64,000 nucleotides of DNA from Baylisascaris procyonis (Eukaryota > Nematoda > Chromadorea > Rhabditida > Ascarididae): positions 5,293,001 to 5,357,000 of the forward strand of contig JAZARR010000059.1 of NCBI GenBank assembly GCA_037389465.1, written 5' to 3'. Below the pieces are notes generated by a model. It saw nothing but the letters and a program-made list of their open reading frames with translations. It was not told where the DNA came from and made no database searches. Made by a program: the position numbers and the translations under genes. Shown in pieces: positions 1-21,500 of the stretch (position 1 is its first letter; each line of letters starts with the position of its first letter).

Positions 1-2155
1 TATTTCACAAGGTTGGTTTTGATAAGTGTTCACCGTATGGTGCGAGATGAGATACGTTATATCCATGATAAATGCGCATTACACGAACAGACGATATTAA
101 TACGAAGGTCTCATATCAAAGGCTTCATTCCCTTCGTTGCCACATTCGCAACGCTTCCTTCACAACCCTTCCTCTTCACTTCCTCGCTGAGGTCCCACCG
201 CACCATAGTGTAACTATTCGCCGTGCATTCATGAGGTTTCCTTCATTCTTATAGTTTGCATAGTGTATGCGGTTGTTGCTCACATTTCTTATTTATGTTT
301 ATTTAAATTAAACAAATAACGAAGAAACAGTGCAATAACTTAATCTCGCAAAACAGTCTGCTTTAAGTGTTATTGCCACGGTGATGTTTAAAGGCTGAGC
401 ATGCTGTTTATAGGGCGCAATTAAGTCGCACATCGAACTGATCTTATTTGAAAACCTTTCAAATTTTTTGTTGAAATGTCGCTGTTGTTTTGCGCTTGTA
501 TAGAATTCATACCAGCCGAAGGAATTTATTACGTATATCATCCGTAATTCCTCCCACGACTTCGGGAACCACGCCTTTACTGAATAAACATTTATAGTGA
601 AAAGATTATTCTTATACCTTCCCTTCCCGTACCCACCTTCGCATCCCCGCTCTTCTATCATTTCTAGAAAGTACAGCTTTCTTTGAGTTGAGGGGCATAG
701 TGATAATTCCTGTAGCCCCATTTTCAATAGGTATTCCTTTTCTTTCTTCTTCACAAATCCTCTCGACATTCTTGCAGTATTTATGACCTCGGAGTTTTGT
801 TGGGAGTGAAATTTTATAATCACTATCTTCCCTCAATATACCCATCTTTAAGTACGTTAACAAATGGCTATTACAGCAATTTTATTTAGTTTAATTTATT
901 CATCAATTATTTCTCTTTTCAAGTAAAATATTTCACCCTTCATAGGGGTTATTCATCACATCTAGTTCAAATGATTAGCTAATGATGATTGAGTATTTGA
1001 TGTTCTATGCACTATCTTTATTTACAAAGCACAATTGTAGTGGAACGATTGAACTGATTATGCGATAGTATAGTTAGATCTTTTTTGAATAGCGTGCTGT
1101 GTGCATGATGATCGAAATTTTTGCATACATTTATTGAAGATTTAATTTCAGCTTTATGCTCGGATATTTTTTTTTCATTTTTTTTTGCTTTGTATCATCG
1201 CAATACTTCTTTTTTTTTCATTTTTCTTTCACGAAAAGCATTTTAGATATCACTAACATTTTTAATTCACTCGATAAAATATTTTAGTTGTTTTGTGAAT
1301 GTATGAGATGCCTCCCGTATATTTATTAATACGCAAGGTTGAGATCATAATCACGGTTTTGCTGATCGAGATTTGCATTGTTTTATCTATGATTGGAGAT
1401 CATTGAAGCTAATGAGGCTACTGTAAAAGGGATTGATACGAGTTGGGCATCATAGCATTCATTGATCAATGTTACTTGCAGCGGCTATTTATTGGAGAGG
1501 GTGCATAAGGACTAAAACCATGTCTAGTCATACTAGAACACGCTATTACTGTCTGCTCAGAGAGATGTTATTCTGCAGACCACTGTAAAAGGACATTCCT
1601 AAATGGATTTGATTAAAAGCATCGTCGTTTCTGCGTATCCAAAAGTCATTCTGGAAACGCAGTGATATTTAAGTGCTATTCCACGAATTTTTATGGGTTT
1701 TTAACCTCTTTTTTTCGGCCTTTTTTCCTATAGAAGAAAGCTGATAATGACGAATTATTACGGAAATTCCTTTTTATAAAGAAAATCCTTTCGGAAAAAG
1801 GAACTAATCAAAGCTTAGTAAGCACAACATTTCTGAGAAGCAAATATCATTTCTGAGGACTTGCATGAAATTTGTTTAGAACCACGTCTACAATGCATTA
1901 ATGCCCCATTATCACTCACTATCTAAAGTGGCGGCATCCTAGGCATGGTTTTCGTTAGTGATTGCTTGCTGTTGATATTGGTGCTGTTTTCCTTATTTGA
2001 GCTAAAGACCGGAAGATGGTAGTAGTGAATATGTTTCGAAGCTTTTCTGTCACAATGTTTTGATGTATTTGTTGAATCGAATCAACCCTTTAACAACTTT
2101 ATATGTGTGAATTTCTTTTGACGACCTCCATTACTGCAGTAAAATGTGTTTGCAG
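1..2155. other. No convincing gene; one unassigned minus-strand ORF
   Basis: AT-rich sequence with poly-T runs. The only long reading frame is a 171-codon ORF on the minus strand (308-823). It matches no family I recognise, and its exit and entry points show no strong splice signals. An ORF of this size is only slightly longer than chance would give here. It could be a fragment of a gene or mobile element, but nothing in the sequence decides this. Confidence 0.3.
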
Positions 2156-2556
2156 ATTCGAGTCGTGAAAGCCTTCCAGGCTGGATTAGATCGACGAGAG
2201 CCATCTTTGAGTGGGCCAAGCGCGGCGAGACTTCGAGAAATTAGTCGACAGCTCAAGCTTCAAGTCGAACACGAAGGCAAAGGTGGGGTGGTTCGATTGC
2301 TGATGCCATCTGGTGCGCAGATCTTTATAATCAGAAAAATATTTTTAATGTTAAGAATACAATTCTGTTATGAACTATACTCGATTATTCGCGTTCACTG
2401 TTTTGTCTAATGCGGTTATCGAATTTCATCAGACGACATCCCGTTTCTCAATAGAAATGCATTGCCCGTAACGGCATTATGCTTAATAAGGTTGCAGGCG
2501 TACCGCGCTCAGTTTCTCGTCAATCAAGGCAAAATGAAGCAGTGTCATCGGTGTGA
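2156..2556 (+). CDS. 3'-terminal exons of an unidentified gene
   Basis: Two exons with matching phase. Exon A (2156-2312) follows a TTTGCAG acceptor and ends at a GT donor in phase 1. Exon B (2498-2556) follows a TTGCAG acceptor, continues in phase 1 and stops at TGA (2554-2556). Exon A encodes a charged stretch that begins IRVVKAFQAGLDRREP and contains RLREISRQLKLQ, which is probably helical. Exon B adds a short basic and serine-rich tail (SVSRQSRQ) ending in SSV. I do not recognise the family. Upstream exons must lie before 2156, perhaps outside the window. Exon B is also open in another frame up to 2659, but that frame does not fit the phase of exon A. Confidence 0.4.
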
Positions 2557-4996
2557 AACGCCAAATGGTTCGATGCGGATGTGTCGTCGAAGTGGAAAAC
2601 GCCGTTTGCAGTTGCACTGCCGTGCTATGCAATGTGCCCGTAGCGATTATTCCAGCTAGGAGCCAATATGGGCTCGTTTACACTCATCTACTCAGTCTCT
2701 CAATTTGCATTTCTTGAGTTGTTATTGCGGTTTGGTGGACACCGTTCTTTGCGAATCCCAACCGCATTTGCCTGACCACATTGCTGCTCCATAGCGGCAA
2801 TGTCTTTCTGCGTTCGCTATCTCTTGCGCTGCTTATTTCTGAATAGTGCAAGTTATAATATATCTCTCCCCTCCTGAACAACCTTTCCCACCTCCTCTCA
2901 ATCTGTACTCTCTTTCCCACTTCCGTCATCTGCCTTACAGCTGTGTAGCATCCCCCTAAATTCCGACGTCACACCCCGTCGGACCGTTTGCCAATTTTTG
3001 CCAACATGCAGTTATTCTTTTTTGTCTTGTTTTGGTTTGTTTGTGGGTAACGCTCACCGTTTCGCTCGCCGCCTAGGCAGTTTGCACGCTTTCGTAGAGC
3101 TGTTGTTCGGAAATGCATTATGCTGCGAATTCTATTCGCATCTTCTTGAAGGTAACACACATGGACGATATTCAGCTGCATTCTTGCAGCTAAATCCGAT
3201 CCTCATGGTGTGCGTCAAAAGCGTACTTTATATATCCGTATGTGCGTTTATCTCCCTATCAGCGGCATTTTGAGCATTTTTTGTCGCGGTCGGTTGCATG
3301 CACCTCTCGCGTCTTTTATTGTTATATTAGTGCTACGCTGCGTTCGCATCGCTGCTCCCTACCATTGCGCGTATCTGCTAACGTTTTTTCGGTGTTCGAT
3401 GCGTCGACGCCAACTGTTGCCCTTGTATTGTCGATTTTGCCGTATCTGTTTGATAGCTTTAGAAAATCCACAATTACGTTATAATTTAACTGAAAACAAT
3501 TTATAATATGTTCTCGAATGCTGTCCTCTAACGCTCAACGTGCACGCTCGCGTTGAGGCGATTCGTGTCCACCTTATACGTGTTCTTAGATGTTTTTACA
3601 TTTGAAAAGAAGCTATTGCTGTATCGTAAATGCATTAAAAGAGTTGTTTTCTGTATTCATTTCGCAGTTGATATTAGCGCTAATATTCTTTGATTCGTTC
3701 TATTGTCCATTATCCGTATTTATAAAAATGTACGCTGAATCGGCTTGTGTTGTTCGTTGGTTCGTTTTTTTTTTTTTTTTTGCAGGCTTTTCTTACAGCT
3801 CGTATCATTAACACAGCTAATGATTTGTGCTGCTCGGCAATGTTGAGTGCGGGGAAGGGAATTGAAGAAATTCATTTTTTGTTTTCGTAATCGGTATTAT
3901 TCGGTGAATTTAGGAAGTAAAGCTGCAAACGACAGAGAAGGGAAGGGAAGAATCCCTTTCGATAATCATTCTTATATTCAAATAAGAAGGTATCTAACTG
4001 CTAAATATTGGCAATACAACGGTGATCTTCACAAATTTGTTGAGACTATGAATGAATGAATATGTTGTTTTTTTTTTTTTTTTGCAATTATATGTTCATC
4101 CACCATGCACTCAGCAATGATGTTTTTTCATTCAAATATCTAGAGTAATGAAAATTTTGAAAAGATAAAAAAACGATGGAGAGTGTTAATTTCACAGTGA
4201 AATATTTGATGCACGATCGTATTCAGTGACAATCGAACATTAAATCTTAAGCAGTTTACAGTTGATATCACATAGTTTCAAAATTAATCGTGCCACAATG
4301 GTTAGTTTATTGTGTTCGATATCGCAACTAAAGGTGTTCTAAACGGACGTTGACGTCGTTGCTGGGTAACATTTTGGCGAGGTATTCTATCATGTTTGCT
4401 GAATGGTTCCCAACCTAAAATTAAGCAAAACCTCGTAGAGGGTGTTGCATTCCAAATCATGCCCTTAATTTTCAAACCAAGGAGCCAAAGATACTAGGGA
4501 TTACGACAACAAATTCGATAATTTGTATGATAGACCGTCGATAACACATTCGTTTGTCTCGGAACCGCAGCTAACTAAAAGAAGCTCCATTGAGTTAAGC
4601 ACTTTGCATACGAAAGAGTCAATAAAAATATGGTGATTAACTGCATTCTACCAAAATTTTTATTCTTATTTAAACTGCGAAACTTGATATTTCATGTGAG
4701 ACGGCAAAAAGATATGTGGGAAAAATTTTTGAAACTGCAATGCAAGGTTTTATGATCGGACAGTAGCAGTGGGACTGTGCTGCGTTATTCGGGTAACCGT
4801 GTTTTACGATTGCAAGGGAAAAAAGCATGGATGAATAAGGAGATACCAGAGGGCGTTTACTGTCTTAAAAATATTGGACAGTATGCGATGAAGACAGTGG
4901 AGAAGAGGAGAAAAAGAGGAAAGGAAAAATCAGGGAAGGTAGTGGAGATGTCATCCTTCCTCCTTCCACGTTTTATCCGGGATTTCTTGTGCTTAC
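2557..4996. other. Intergenic, nothing assignable
   Basis: Several ORFs of 60-100 codons on both strands overlap each other and have no splice signals or recognisable motifs. Poly-T runs lie near 3765-3781 and 4069-4083. I see no gene that I can support. Confidence 0.4.
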
Positions 4997-5000
4997 AAGG

Positions 5001-5450
5001 TGTAGGGGGAAAGGGTAGAAGGCGTTGGGAAGCTTGGCAATGAACATCCCCGGGATTGGCCGCATGAACTGCTTAGGAGAGAATAAATTGTAGATCAACT
5101 GCTTTCGGGCAGAGCGGAAGAGCGATGACTATAAGACAGAGCAAACGCTCTGTAAATGCCCTGATGTAATATGGTCGGTGCCTATAAAAGGAGAGCGTAT
5201 TTGCTTGCAGGAATCAGTGTGCTCTTATCTTTTTACATGAGGCGTCGTATTTGTGACGGTTGGTTTGGACTGTAGCGGTGCCCGATCGGGGGGTGGACTC
5301 GCTTCGGGTTGAGGAACGCGGGGATGGCATTATTCGTGCCGAGATGCTGTCGGAGCGACATCCCCCCTGCCGTCGTGTTATCCCGTTCGCCTTCTATCAT
5401 TGATTTTATTGAGGCTTAATAAAAAAACTTTAACCTCTTTTCTTGTTGCA
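5001..5450 (+). mobile_element. Probable solo LTR of an LTR retrotransposon
   Basis: A 450-bp segment starts with TG (TGTAGG) and ends with CA (TTGCA). It is flanked on both sides by the same 4 bp, AAGG (4997-5000 and 5451-5454), as expected for a target-site duplication. Inside, in the right order for an LTR promoter and polyadenylation unit, are a TATAAAAG box at 5183-5190 and an AATAAA signal at 5418-5423. The interior is more GC-rich than its surroundings and includes a short palindrome (CAGAGC-N4-GCTCTG near 5135). No gag or pol reading frame and no second copy are visible in the window, so a solo LTR fits best. A 4-bp duplication can arise by chance, so the exact ends are tentative. Confidence 0.5.
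5183..5190 (+). promoter_or_regulatory. TATA box inside the putative LTR
   Basis: TATAAAAG followed by GAG lies about 235 bp upstream of an AATAAA signal at 5418-5423. The pair would define a short R-region transcript of the LTR. Activity cannot be judged from sequence. Confidence 0.45.
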
Positions 5451-5454
5451 AAGG

Positions 5455-8400
5455 TAGAGGAGCAAAACGGGTGCTATACTTTATTAATCAGTTGTACTCT
5501 GTAAAAGTTCTAGCAAGTTGAAACTGCGATACGTCTATATGTTTTGAATGGTTTCTGTTGAATGTATCAGCACGTCGAAAGTTTTGATAGATCAGTCAGA
5601 AGCTGAATGAACAGTGAGACCGACTGCAAATCTGTGCACATTTTTTGGTGCTACCTTCAAACAAAAGTGGGGCCGTACGGCTATCGTACTGAACGAGAAT
5701 AGACCATTTCTGACTTCAGCCATACAAGGCGATAGGGTTAGCTTTATCGTACGATTGTCAAAGTTTAGCGATCGGATGGTATGCAACATATGAACATTTT
5801 AATTTCTAAGGGTAGAGGACTTGAATTTTTCGAATCATATATGTGAAGCAATGTCGCATTCGGGTTCCGCGTCGTGCCGGTGGACTACATGGGCTCAGAT
5901 CTTGCGAACTAGCAGATGTTCCGAAATGGTGCAATTGCCATGCGACAGAATTTTTAAAATGCTTTCAAAAAGGGTTTAGAACGCAAAAATCGGTACGCAT
6001 GGGTACGTGTGTGTGTGTGTGACGAGTATGTGTGTTCCCCCTATTTTCTGACATGAAATTTTTCTCACCATTTTCTGCCAAAATATGAACTGATTTTTAA
6101 CTTCTGTATGCAATTCAGTGGCTTTTGGGCATTAGCACACCTAGCTTGTATAGCCCATATAATTCATATTTGATCATCGTTAACCTGCAGGTAGAGCCGA
6201 GCTTTCAAATTGCAGTATTAAATGCAAGAGCAGCCGACTAGTACGCCGCAAGGATAACGCTCTTCGACAGAGCTCCAGGCTGTCAGCAATTCCTCGATTT
6301 CCTTTCCGACTTCTTGCCCAGTTCATCCCCTCCCCTCTGCTTGGCCACATCACTTCGTGACGACAGTCACTGTCGAAAAGAAAACTGCCTCTTCGACTGC
6401 AACATAGGCTACCTTGCGCTGAAACCCAACCTTTTCCTTCAGCTTACCCGTTAGGATCCCTCCTTGACTAGACTGCTCCTTGACGGCCCCTTACTCCACC
6501 TGACAAGTCGTCGTCCGACTTTTCTACTGGCGTCCATCTTCCGTTGGCCCTGATGGAGTTTCGTGGCACTTTGGTGCGCCACTTTGCCATTACCCCACGT
6601 AGTTGGAATCGTCCACGGGCTACGCGTTAGCAGCGTCGTTAGCACTGCATAAAAACTTGGCCAGTAAATCACCGTTCAGCGAAATATTTCTTCGCATTAC
6701 CTATGATTACTTTACAGGCGGCTCATTTGCGACGATAAGAAGTAACCCACTCATAGAATAGGGATCCTTTGGAAAATGCGGATGCGACGACAAGAAATGT
6801 TTAGAGATGTGGAAATTCAACGCTTATTCAAGTACACATATTATACGCTCCGCACAGTGATGCCGCAGTCACATCTGCGGGTATTCTAATGTCAGTACAA
6901 TTCAGATAAACCTGCCCATATCTTTCCAAACCTTATGAACCCCTGCATTTGAAAGATTTACCGAACTTTGCCGGTTTAGGACGCGTTCTCTGAACTTGCT
7001 AGATGGTGGTCTCTTTGAATTGGCGCGAGCATTTCGAGGGTTGAGACCAACCAATGTGGCGCGTTGCCAGCGACGCGCCAATTTTTTTCTTGCAGGAGAG
7101 GAGCGGCTCATTCATTCGCGCATGTTCCTGAGGGTGCAGCCAGTTTCTTTAGCGAGGGGATGAGGGTGGGGATGTGATGGTTCTTCCTTGTCTATGAGTG
7201 AAGGAATGTGTTAAGGTATGTAAATGCTAGGAGAGGTAGTTGGTTTAAGGTATACGGTGGAATTCGATAGCAATTATTCGTGAAGTTAACTTATCGCCAT
7301 ATGGAAGTGGGTTAGACCCGGTTCGGTGAAAGCCGCTTACACCATTTCGGACTGAATTTATCACATCGCTTCACTCTCATAGCTTTTGCTTTTAATTGGG
7401 CTCACTAAATTATGCATGAACCATTTGGTTTAAGAAAGATTTTTGTATTCAATGATAAGAAAAATGGTGAGAGGAAATATTTCGAAGTAAACTTTAAAGA
7501 GTTCATAAGTATCGTTTCGTTTATTGTTACCATCAGCTTAAGACAGTTAATATGATCCTTAAAAGTATTTCCACATTTCCACTCATTCTGTGTGCTTCGA
7601 AGCAAATGAGAGTTCATTGAGATGATTCCTGATATGATCGAATTTCGAGTGAAGTTTGACGAATCGAATGGGTCACATTTGGTCGTAATAGCTGAGTTTT
7701 GATTACCGAATGCTCTATGAAACGATGAGTGATTTTTTTTTTTTCACTATCTAATATATGTATGAGTGGATTCATTCTTCGATGTGTTTTCATGGTACCT
7801 GATGAGGCTTTAATGCGCTTTTTAAGTGATGTGATTATAGAGTTTACCGCTTCTGCACTTTCCGAAGTAATTGCAAACTGCCATCCAAGAGCTTGAGGAG
7901 GGAAAAGGTTCGAGCTTTTCAACGATTAATAGTATTACGTGCTGAATTGAGTGCATTTTTGGATTGTTCAGCTTAGATCAATCGATTCAGCTAATCCTCA
8001 TCTGAGGATGCTGTAAATCTTTAATCGCCTTAATTTTATATGACTGGATGTAGATTGCAAATTGGAAGAATGCGATTTGGAAGCAATTTTATATAATTGT
8101 AAATGACTGAGAATGTAAATTTATGTGATTGGAAGAAACCAATTTTTGCTCAGATGCACTCATGCAGCCCAGAAACACATCTCCATGGATAGGAAAAAGC
8201 AACACAAGAATCCATGCATGTTACCCGCCTGGAGGGCTCTGCTTATTGGCTGCTCACGCGCAGAAACATCTTTACGTTGAAACGTGTACATTTTTCATCT
8301 TTTCCTTCTTCCATCCTCCTCTCCATTCCGCATTATTTTTGGTTGTCTTCATCATGCTTGTTAATTCCGGTTGCGTGTTGCATGCAGCTATCATGAGTTG

Positions 8401-8817
8401 ACAAGGCTATGATTAGTCTTGTATATGGCTTGGCCAGCATTTCCAGTTCTGCTCCGTCATTTTCTGTTCCACTCACTCTGCCCCATTTCCCTGAGCATCC
8501 TCTTCGTACCTTTTAGCTTTGTCTATGCAGAAGTGAAATCACGCCAATTAATTCTTGTTCGCTGTCATGAAGTCATGTATTTGCTTTTTAATTTTTGAAT
8601 TATGGAACAAAAAGTGATTTCAGTTTCCTGTGAAATACGGCCTCTAATTTAGATGCCCATCCAATAGCCTTCTGAAGTTACATAAAACAGTGTTAAAAGT
8701 TTTCAATTTCAAATAGACCTGTTATCAAGCAGATAAACTTTGGATATGACATCTCCAGAAGAAGCGTCTGAAGAGATCTCGTTTGTATTGTTCGGCTGTC
8801 TATGAAAACGGCGAAAG
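5455..8817. other. Intergenic with short repeats and an inverted repeat
   Basis: No supportable gene. A short (GT)n tract lies near 6009-6020. The 10-bp inverted repeat AATTGGCGCG/CGCGCCAATT spans 7018-7083 and encloses a second, tighter GC-rich stem (7057-7080). ORFs of 60-100 codons around 6.4-7.9 kb show no splice signals or motifs. Confidence 0.4.
7018..7083. repeat. Nested GC-rich inverted repeat
   Basis: The outer arms AATTGGCGCG (7018-7027) and CGCGCCAATT (7074-7083) are perfect inverted copies. The inner arms TGGCGCGT (7057-7064) and ACGCGCCA (7073-7080) form a stem of 8 bp with an 8-nt loop. A T-run follows directly. Function unknown. Confidence 0.6.
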
Positions 8818-9183
8818 CTAATCTAAAGTTGTGTAAGGGTCAGCTCCCATTGGCTCGTCCGGGTCTCCTTGAGGATCTGCATCTTCTGTCGAAGTGCAGT
8901 TGAGTGAGCTGCGAGACGATACGGGTAAAAGGATGAACAGTTTATCACACTTATAGGTGGCAAGCGAGTGAAACTCGTGTACGATGATGGCTTCGATCGT
9001 CGGCACGATTCCATAGTCGCTTCCGGTGAACTCCACCCTGCCGCTGATCTCCTCACGCGCTCCCACAACCATACCTAGACCCGCTTTGCCTTGCGAACAA
9101 TCTAGCAGCTGGAACGAATACATGAGCACATCAATCCCTCTTATATCCTGCCGATTCTGCCTCAGGCTAACCTCATGACACAT
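8818..9183 (-). CDS. Probable terminal coding exon, family unknown
   Basis: The frame is open for 121 codons and ends in TAG at 8818-8820. The codons have GC-rich third positions and RNY character unlike the AT-rich flanks, which suggests real coding sequence. A CAG acceptor inside the frame (just before GATATAAGAGGG, near 9150) is a likely exon start. The segment contains SGRVEFTGSDYGIVPTIEA and ends in an acidic tail (DPDEP). I do not recognise the family. No convincing upstream exon was found on the minus strand between 9.2 and 9.5 kb. It could be the last exon of an undetected gene or part of an old retrocopy. Confidence 0.4.
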   Translation of the reverse strand: MCHEVSLRQNRQDIRGIDVLMYSFQLLDCSQGKAGLGMVVGAREEISGRVEFTGSDYGIVPTIEAIIVHEFHSLATYKCDKLFILLPVSSRSSLNCTSTEDADPQGDPDEPMGADPYTTLD

Positions 9184-9590
9184 GCTGCCTGTATGCTGTT
9201 GACCTTCTTTGACTTACCTTGCATGGGGCACTATTCTCCTTGATCTGTAGTCGACAGGTCTACCTCACAGTTCAGCTGGTGAATACAACTGCTCAAATAT
9301 GAGGCAACTCTTAAGTGAGTGAGAAAATATCCTTCCAAGAGTTGTTGTCGTACGTTGTTTACATTCTGTTGGATTGCATATCTTTGCGTTGCATTTCATG
9401 TTGCAGAGCACTCCGTTGAGAAGGCGTTCAAGTAGAAAACATCGCATGTGTTTTGCTAAATTTCTGCTACGATTGCGCAGATGAAATCAAATAACTGTCG
9501 TAGAAAGTACTATGAAGTAACATTGCATAAATTTTTGTAGTATATGTGACGTGCGCCTGAAATCGCAACGTTAGGGAAGGTTGAGTGAGC

Positions 9591-18514
<8,924 letters not shown>

Positions 18515-21500
18515 GCAGCATGAGTTTCTTTTCTTGTTCCTTTTGTGTTTATTGAATTCCGTGTCAATGCCCGAACTGTGATCGTGGCGCATAAAGCTTT
18601 TATGGTTTTATTTGATAACGTTTTCTGTATTCATATCCGCATTTTGTGAAAAATTTTCTTGATTTTCACTTTTATTTCTCCTCACTCTTCAATTCTTCAT
18701 TTTCTGAATGGTAATTGCTCACTGTGTGACCGTATTCGGTATAGCGAATGGATTATGCCGAAAAACAAAAATCTTTCAAGCAGATATCTGCGACCTTCTT
18801 GCAAGGACTGCTTCTATGAAAGAGCTTTTCATAATTATCTGCATTGTTTTCCTGAAGAATATTTTTATACGGTTCTAAGAAGCGCTGTTTTCAAGGCCCT
18901 CAGAAGAGAAATGAATGAAATAGTATGAGAGTTAAGTTATTTTCACTCTCGAGCATAATGCTGTGCGCTTACGAAGTAATAATGACGGATGCATATCGAG
19001 CATGTAGGATGCGTATGGGTTAAATGTGGTCGCGGTCAGGCATCGTCCACTTCGGCTGCATTAAACCCAACGCGTGTGATGTGTGTTGGTGCATACTTGA
19101 AATGGTACTTTTGTGTGTGGTTTGCTGCACCTCTCTTGTCAACTTTGTGCATCTAATTATACCTCAGCAATGTTATTCATATTATTCTGTAAATTAGATC
19201 ACTCATATTTACCGGTGATTCACTTTGCTTGCAGTGATGTTTATGTATTGACCGTCGAATATTTTCGCTCCGCTTAATTGATCGCATAATGGAGAGGGGA
19301 GGGGGTCGTAGTGTGACGTATTTCCTTAAGTCGATTAATTTTTTGTGAGAAAGATCTTAATTTTCCATGTCTTCCGTTCACGCTTGTTTATTCTTAAGTG
19401 AGAAACTATTAGAGATATATCAGCTGAAAGCGATATCGAGCAAAGGGTGCATTTAAGAATAGGACAACGATGAAAAAGAGAACGTCCGTGAAATGAGATG
19501 ATAATGGAAGAAGAAAGAAAAAAGGCTTTTATCAAAATCGCAACGTTCGGCGCGCTATAATTATTTCTGATCTGATTGGTAAGGTGGGAGGGGTGCTGAC
19601 CAAATGTGTTTGCACATTTTGAGGTATTATATACTGACAGCGTTTGTCCTTAAGTGCCAAACCGATCGCTGCTCATTTATACTTAGATTACATGCATTTG
19701 TTATATCCGTTGCCTTCCAGCCGGATGCTCATATTCCCATGCTTTTTCAAGTTCCATGTTCATTTGCAGCAAAGCGCAGGAGGGAATTTTTTAGGGAGGA
19801 GAGAGGAGGAAGGAGAATTATTTGATATTCTGCAAATTGCAGTGAATTTTTTGCACATGCCATTGTCCTTTGTCAGAGCTTTCCTCTTAGTGAAATGATT
19901 TTTCTGGAATTGGTCGTCGAATGTGCCACGCTGTTTCCTTGATAGTGCATGGGATTATATTATGATGTTGTAGTCGATTTTACAAATGTTCTTCGTCTGA
20001 GGTGGTTTTGTATAGCACAATTTGTTTTAGTTTATCACGGATTGTTTCATCTGAAGTCCGATTAATATAGTGGGAATTTACTTGGCTTTGAGATTAGTTT
20101 GCAGTCTATTGTTGTGACCTCAGTAGCAATGGTTTGATAGTTCTGAACAGTACGAATTATTTGCTTGATCGTACTTGTTCCGTTTAAGTGAGCTGAGATT
20201 CAGCCATCTGTCACTGACTCGCAAATTTAGAGGCCAACTTCTTTGTTTTTCAAATATTAAAAGCTTGAGGTCAATTTTGATTTGTTCTAATAATTGCATA
20301 AATGTAGTGCTAGCGTATATGGAAGTGTAAGTGTTCAGGATGCGATCTTTTCTCCCACAATATTCATGGATTTTCTACGCGTCATTGATTGTTTGCCAAC
20401 ATCGTTGCCGAGCTATATCACTTTCCAAATCTCATCCATTTTGATGGCTATTGTGATGCTGTCATGCAAATGATGGCAACTTGTTTTCCAATTATTTTTG
20501 CTGTTTTTTCTCGAACTTGCATATTATGCAAAGCCATTAGGAGGATTGTGTTTTCGAATGTACGGATGATTTTAGGTGCAATTGCAAAAATCTTAATCAT
20601 CGACCTTGTAAGATTGCTTTAGAAAGGATCTGCAAAACAATTTTTGACCTGAGTTGCCAGTTTGCATTTACCCGGAACTTTGACGTTTTGTGTTCCTCTT
20701 GTGCAATCGTGGGAACCATCACTGAATGCGCTCACTTATCATCCTCATTGGATTTTGGTTCTTTAATGTTAAAACATTCCTTTTTAAGCTGATATTGGTC
20801 CGAATAAAATACGTGCTTGCGTGTGCGATTGCGAGGCAACAAAAATGCCGATGCTAAGAGCCTTTCCCCGAAGCAACGACTATAAGCTTTGGAATCCGTT
20901 CGTTAATGACGCTTTTACCGTTTCTGAGATAGGACACCTTGATGGCTTCTGCCGCCGTGAGCCAGAGTGATGGCCACGAAATGAAGCAACCGGTGTCTGC
21001 ATGCTTATTTCACTTGTATTTATGACTGAATGCCTGATTTTGTCGTTATCTGTCAGATGTATTGGTTCCAGAAGGGTTAGGCAATTTCACTCAAGTGGAT
21101 GTTGGAGAGGAAAGCTGATATACATTTCGGAATGGCATGCAGTTTTAGGTGCAAAAACAGTGTATGATGCATGAATTCGTAAATTTTTTGAGTGAGGAAC
21201 TTTGACTGAGTAAAATCAGATTTCTCGGGCGGGCCGTATTTAATCCATTTCATATATGGTCATGTGTTAGAGCGAGTCATGGGCGCGACTGGAACCAGGT
21301 TGAATCCAGAGCCGTTTCAATTATTGTTGTTGCTAGCTGTTCTATGTTAGTTCGAAAATAATGGCGTGGATTCTGGATGTTGGCAAAGGTAGTATGGCAT
21401 CGTGCGTACCTATAAACGCTTTATTCTATTGTTGATTTAAATGGCATCTTCATCAATGGTTGAAAACCTCATGTCATGTTTATGTTGGACATTTCATACG

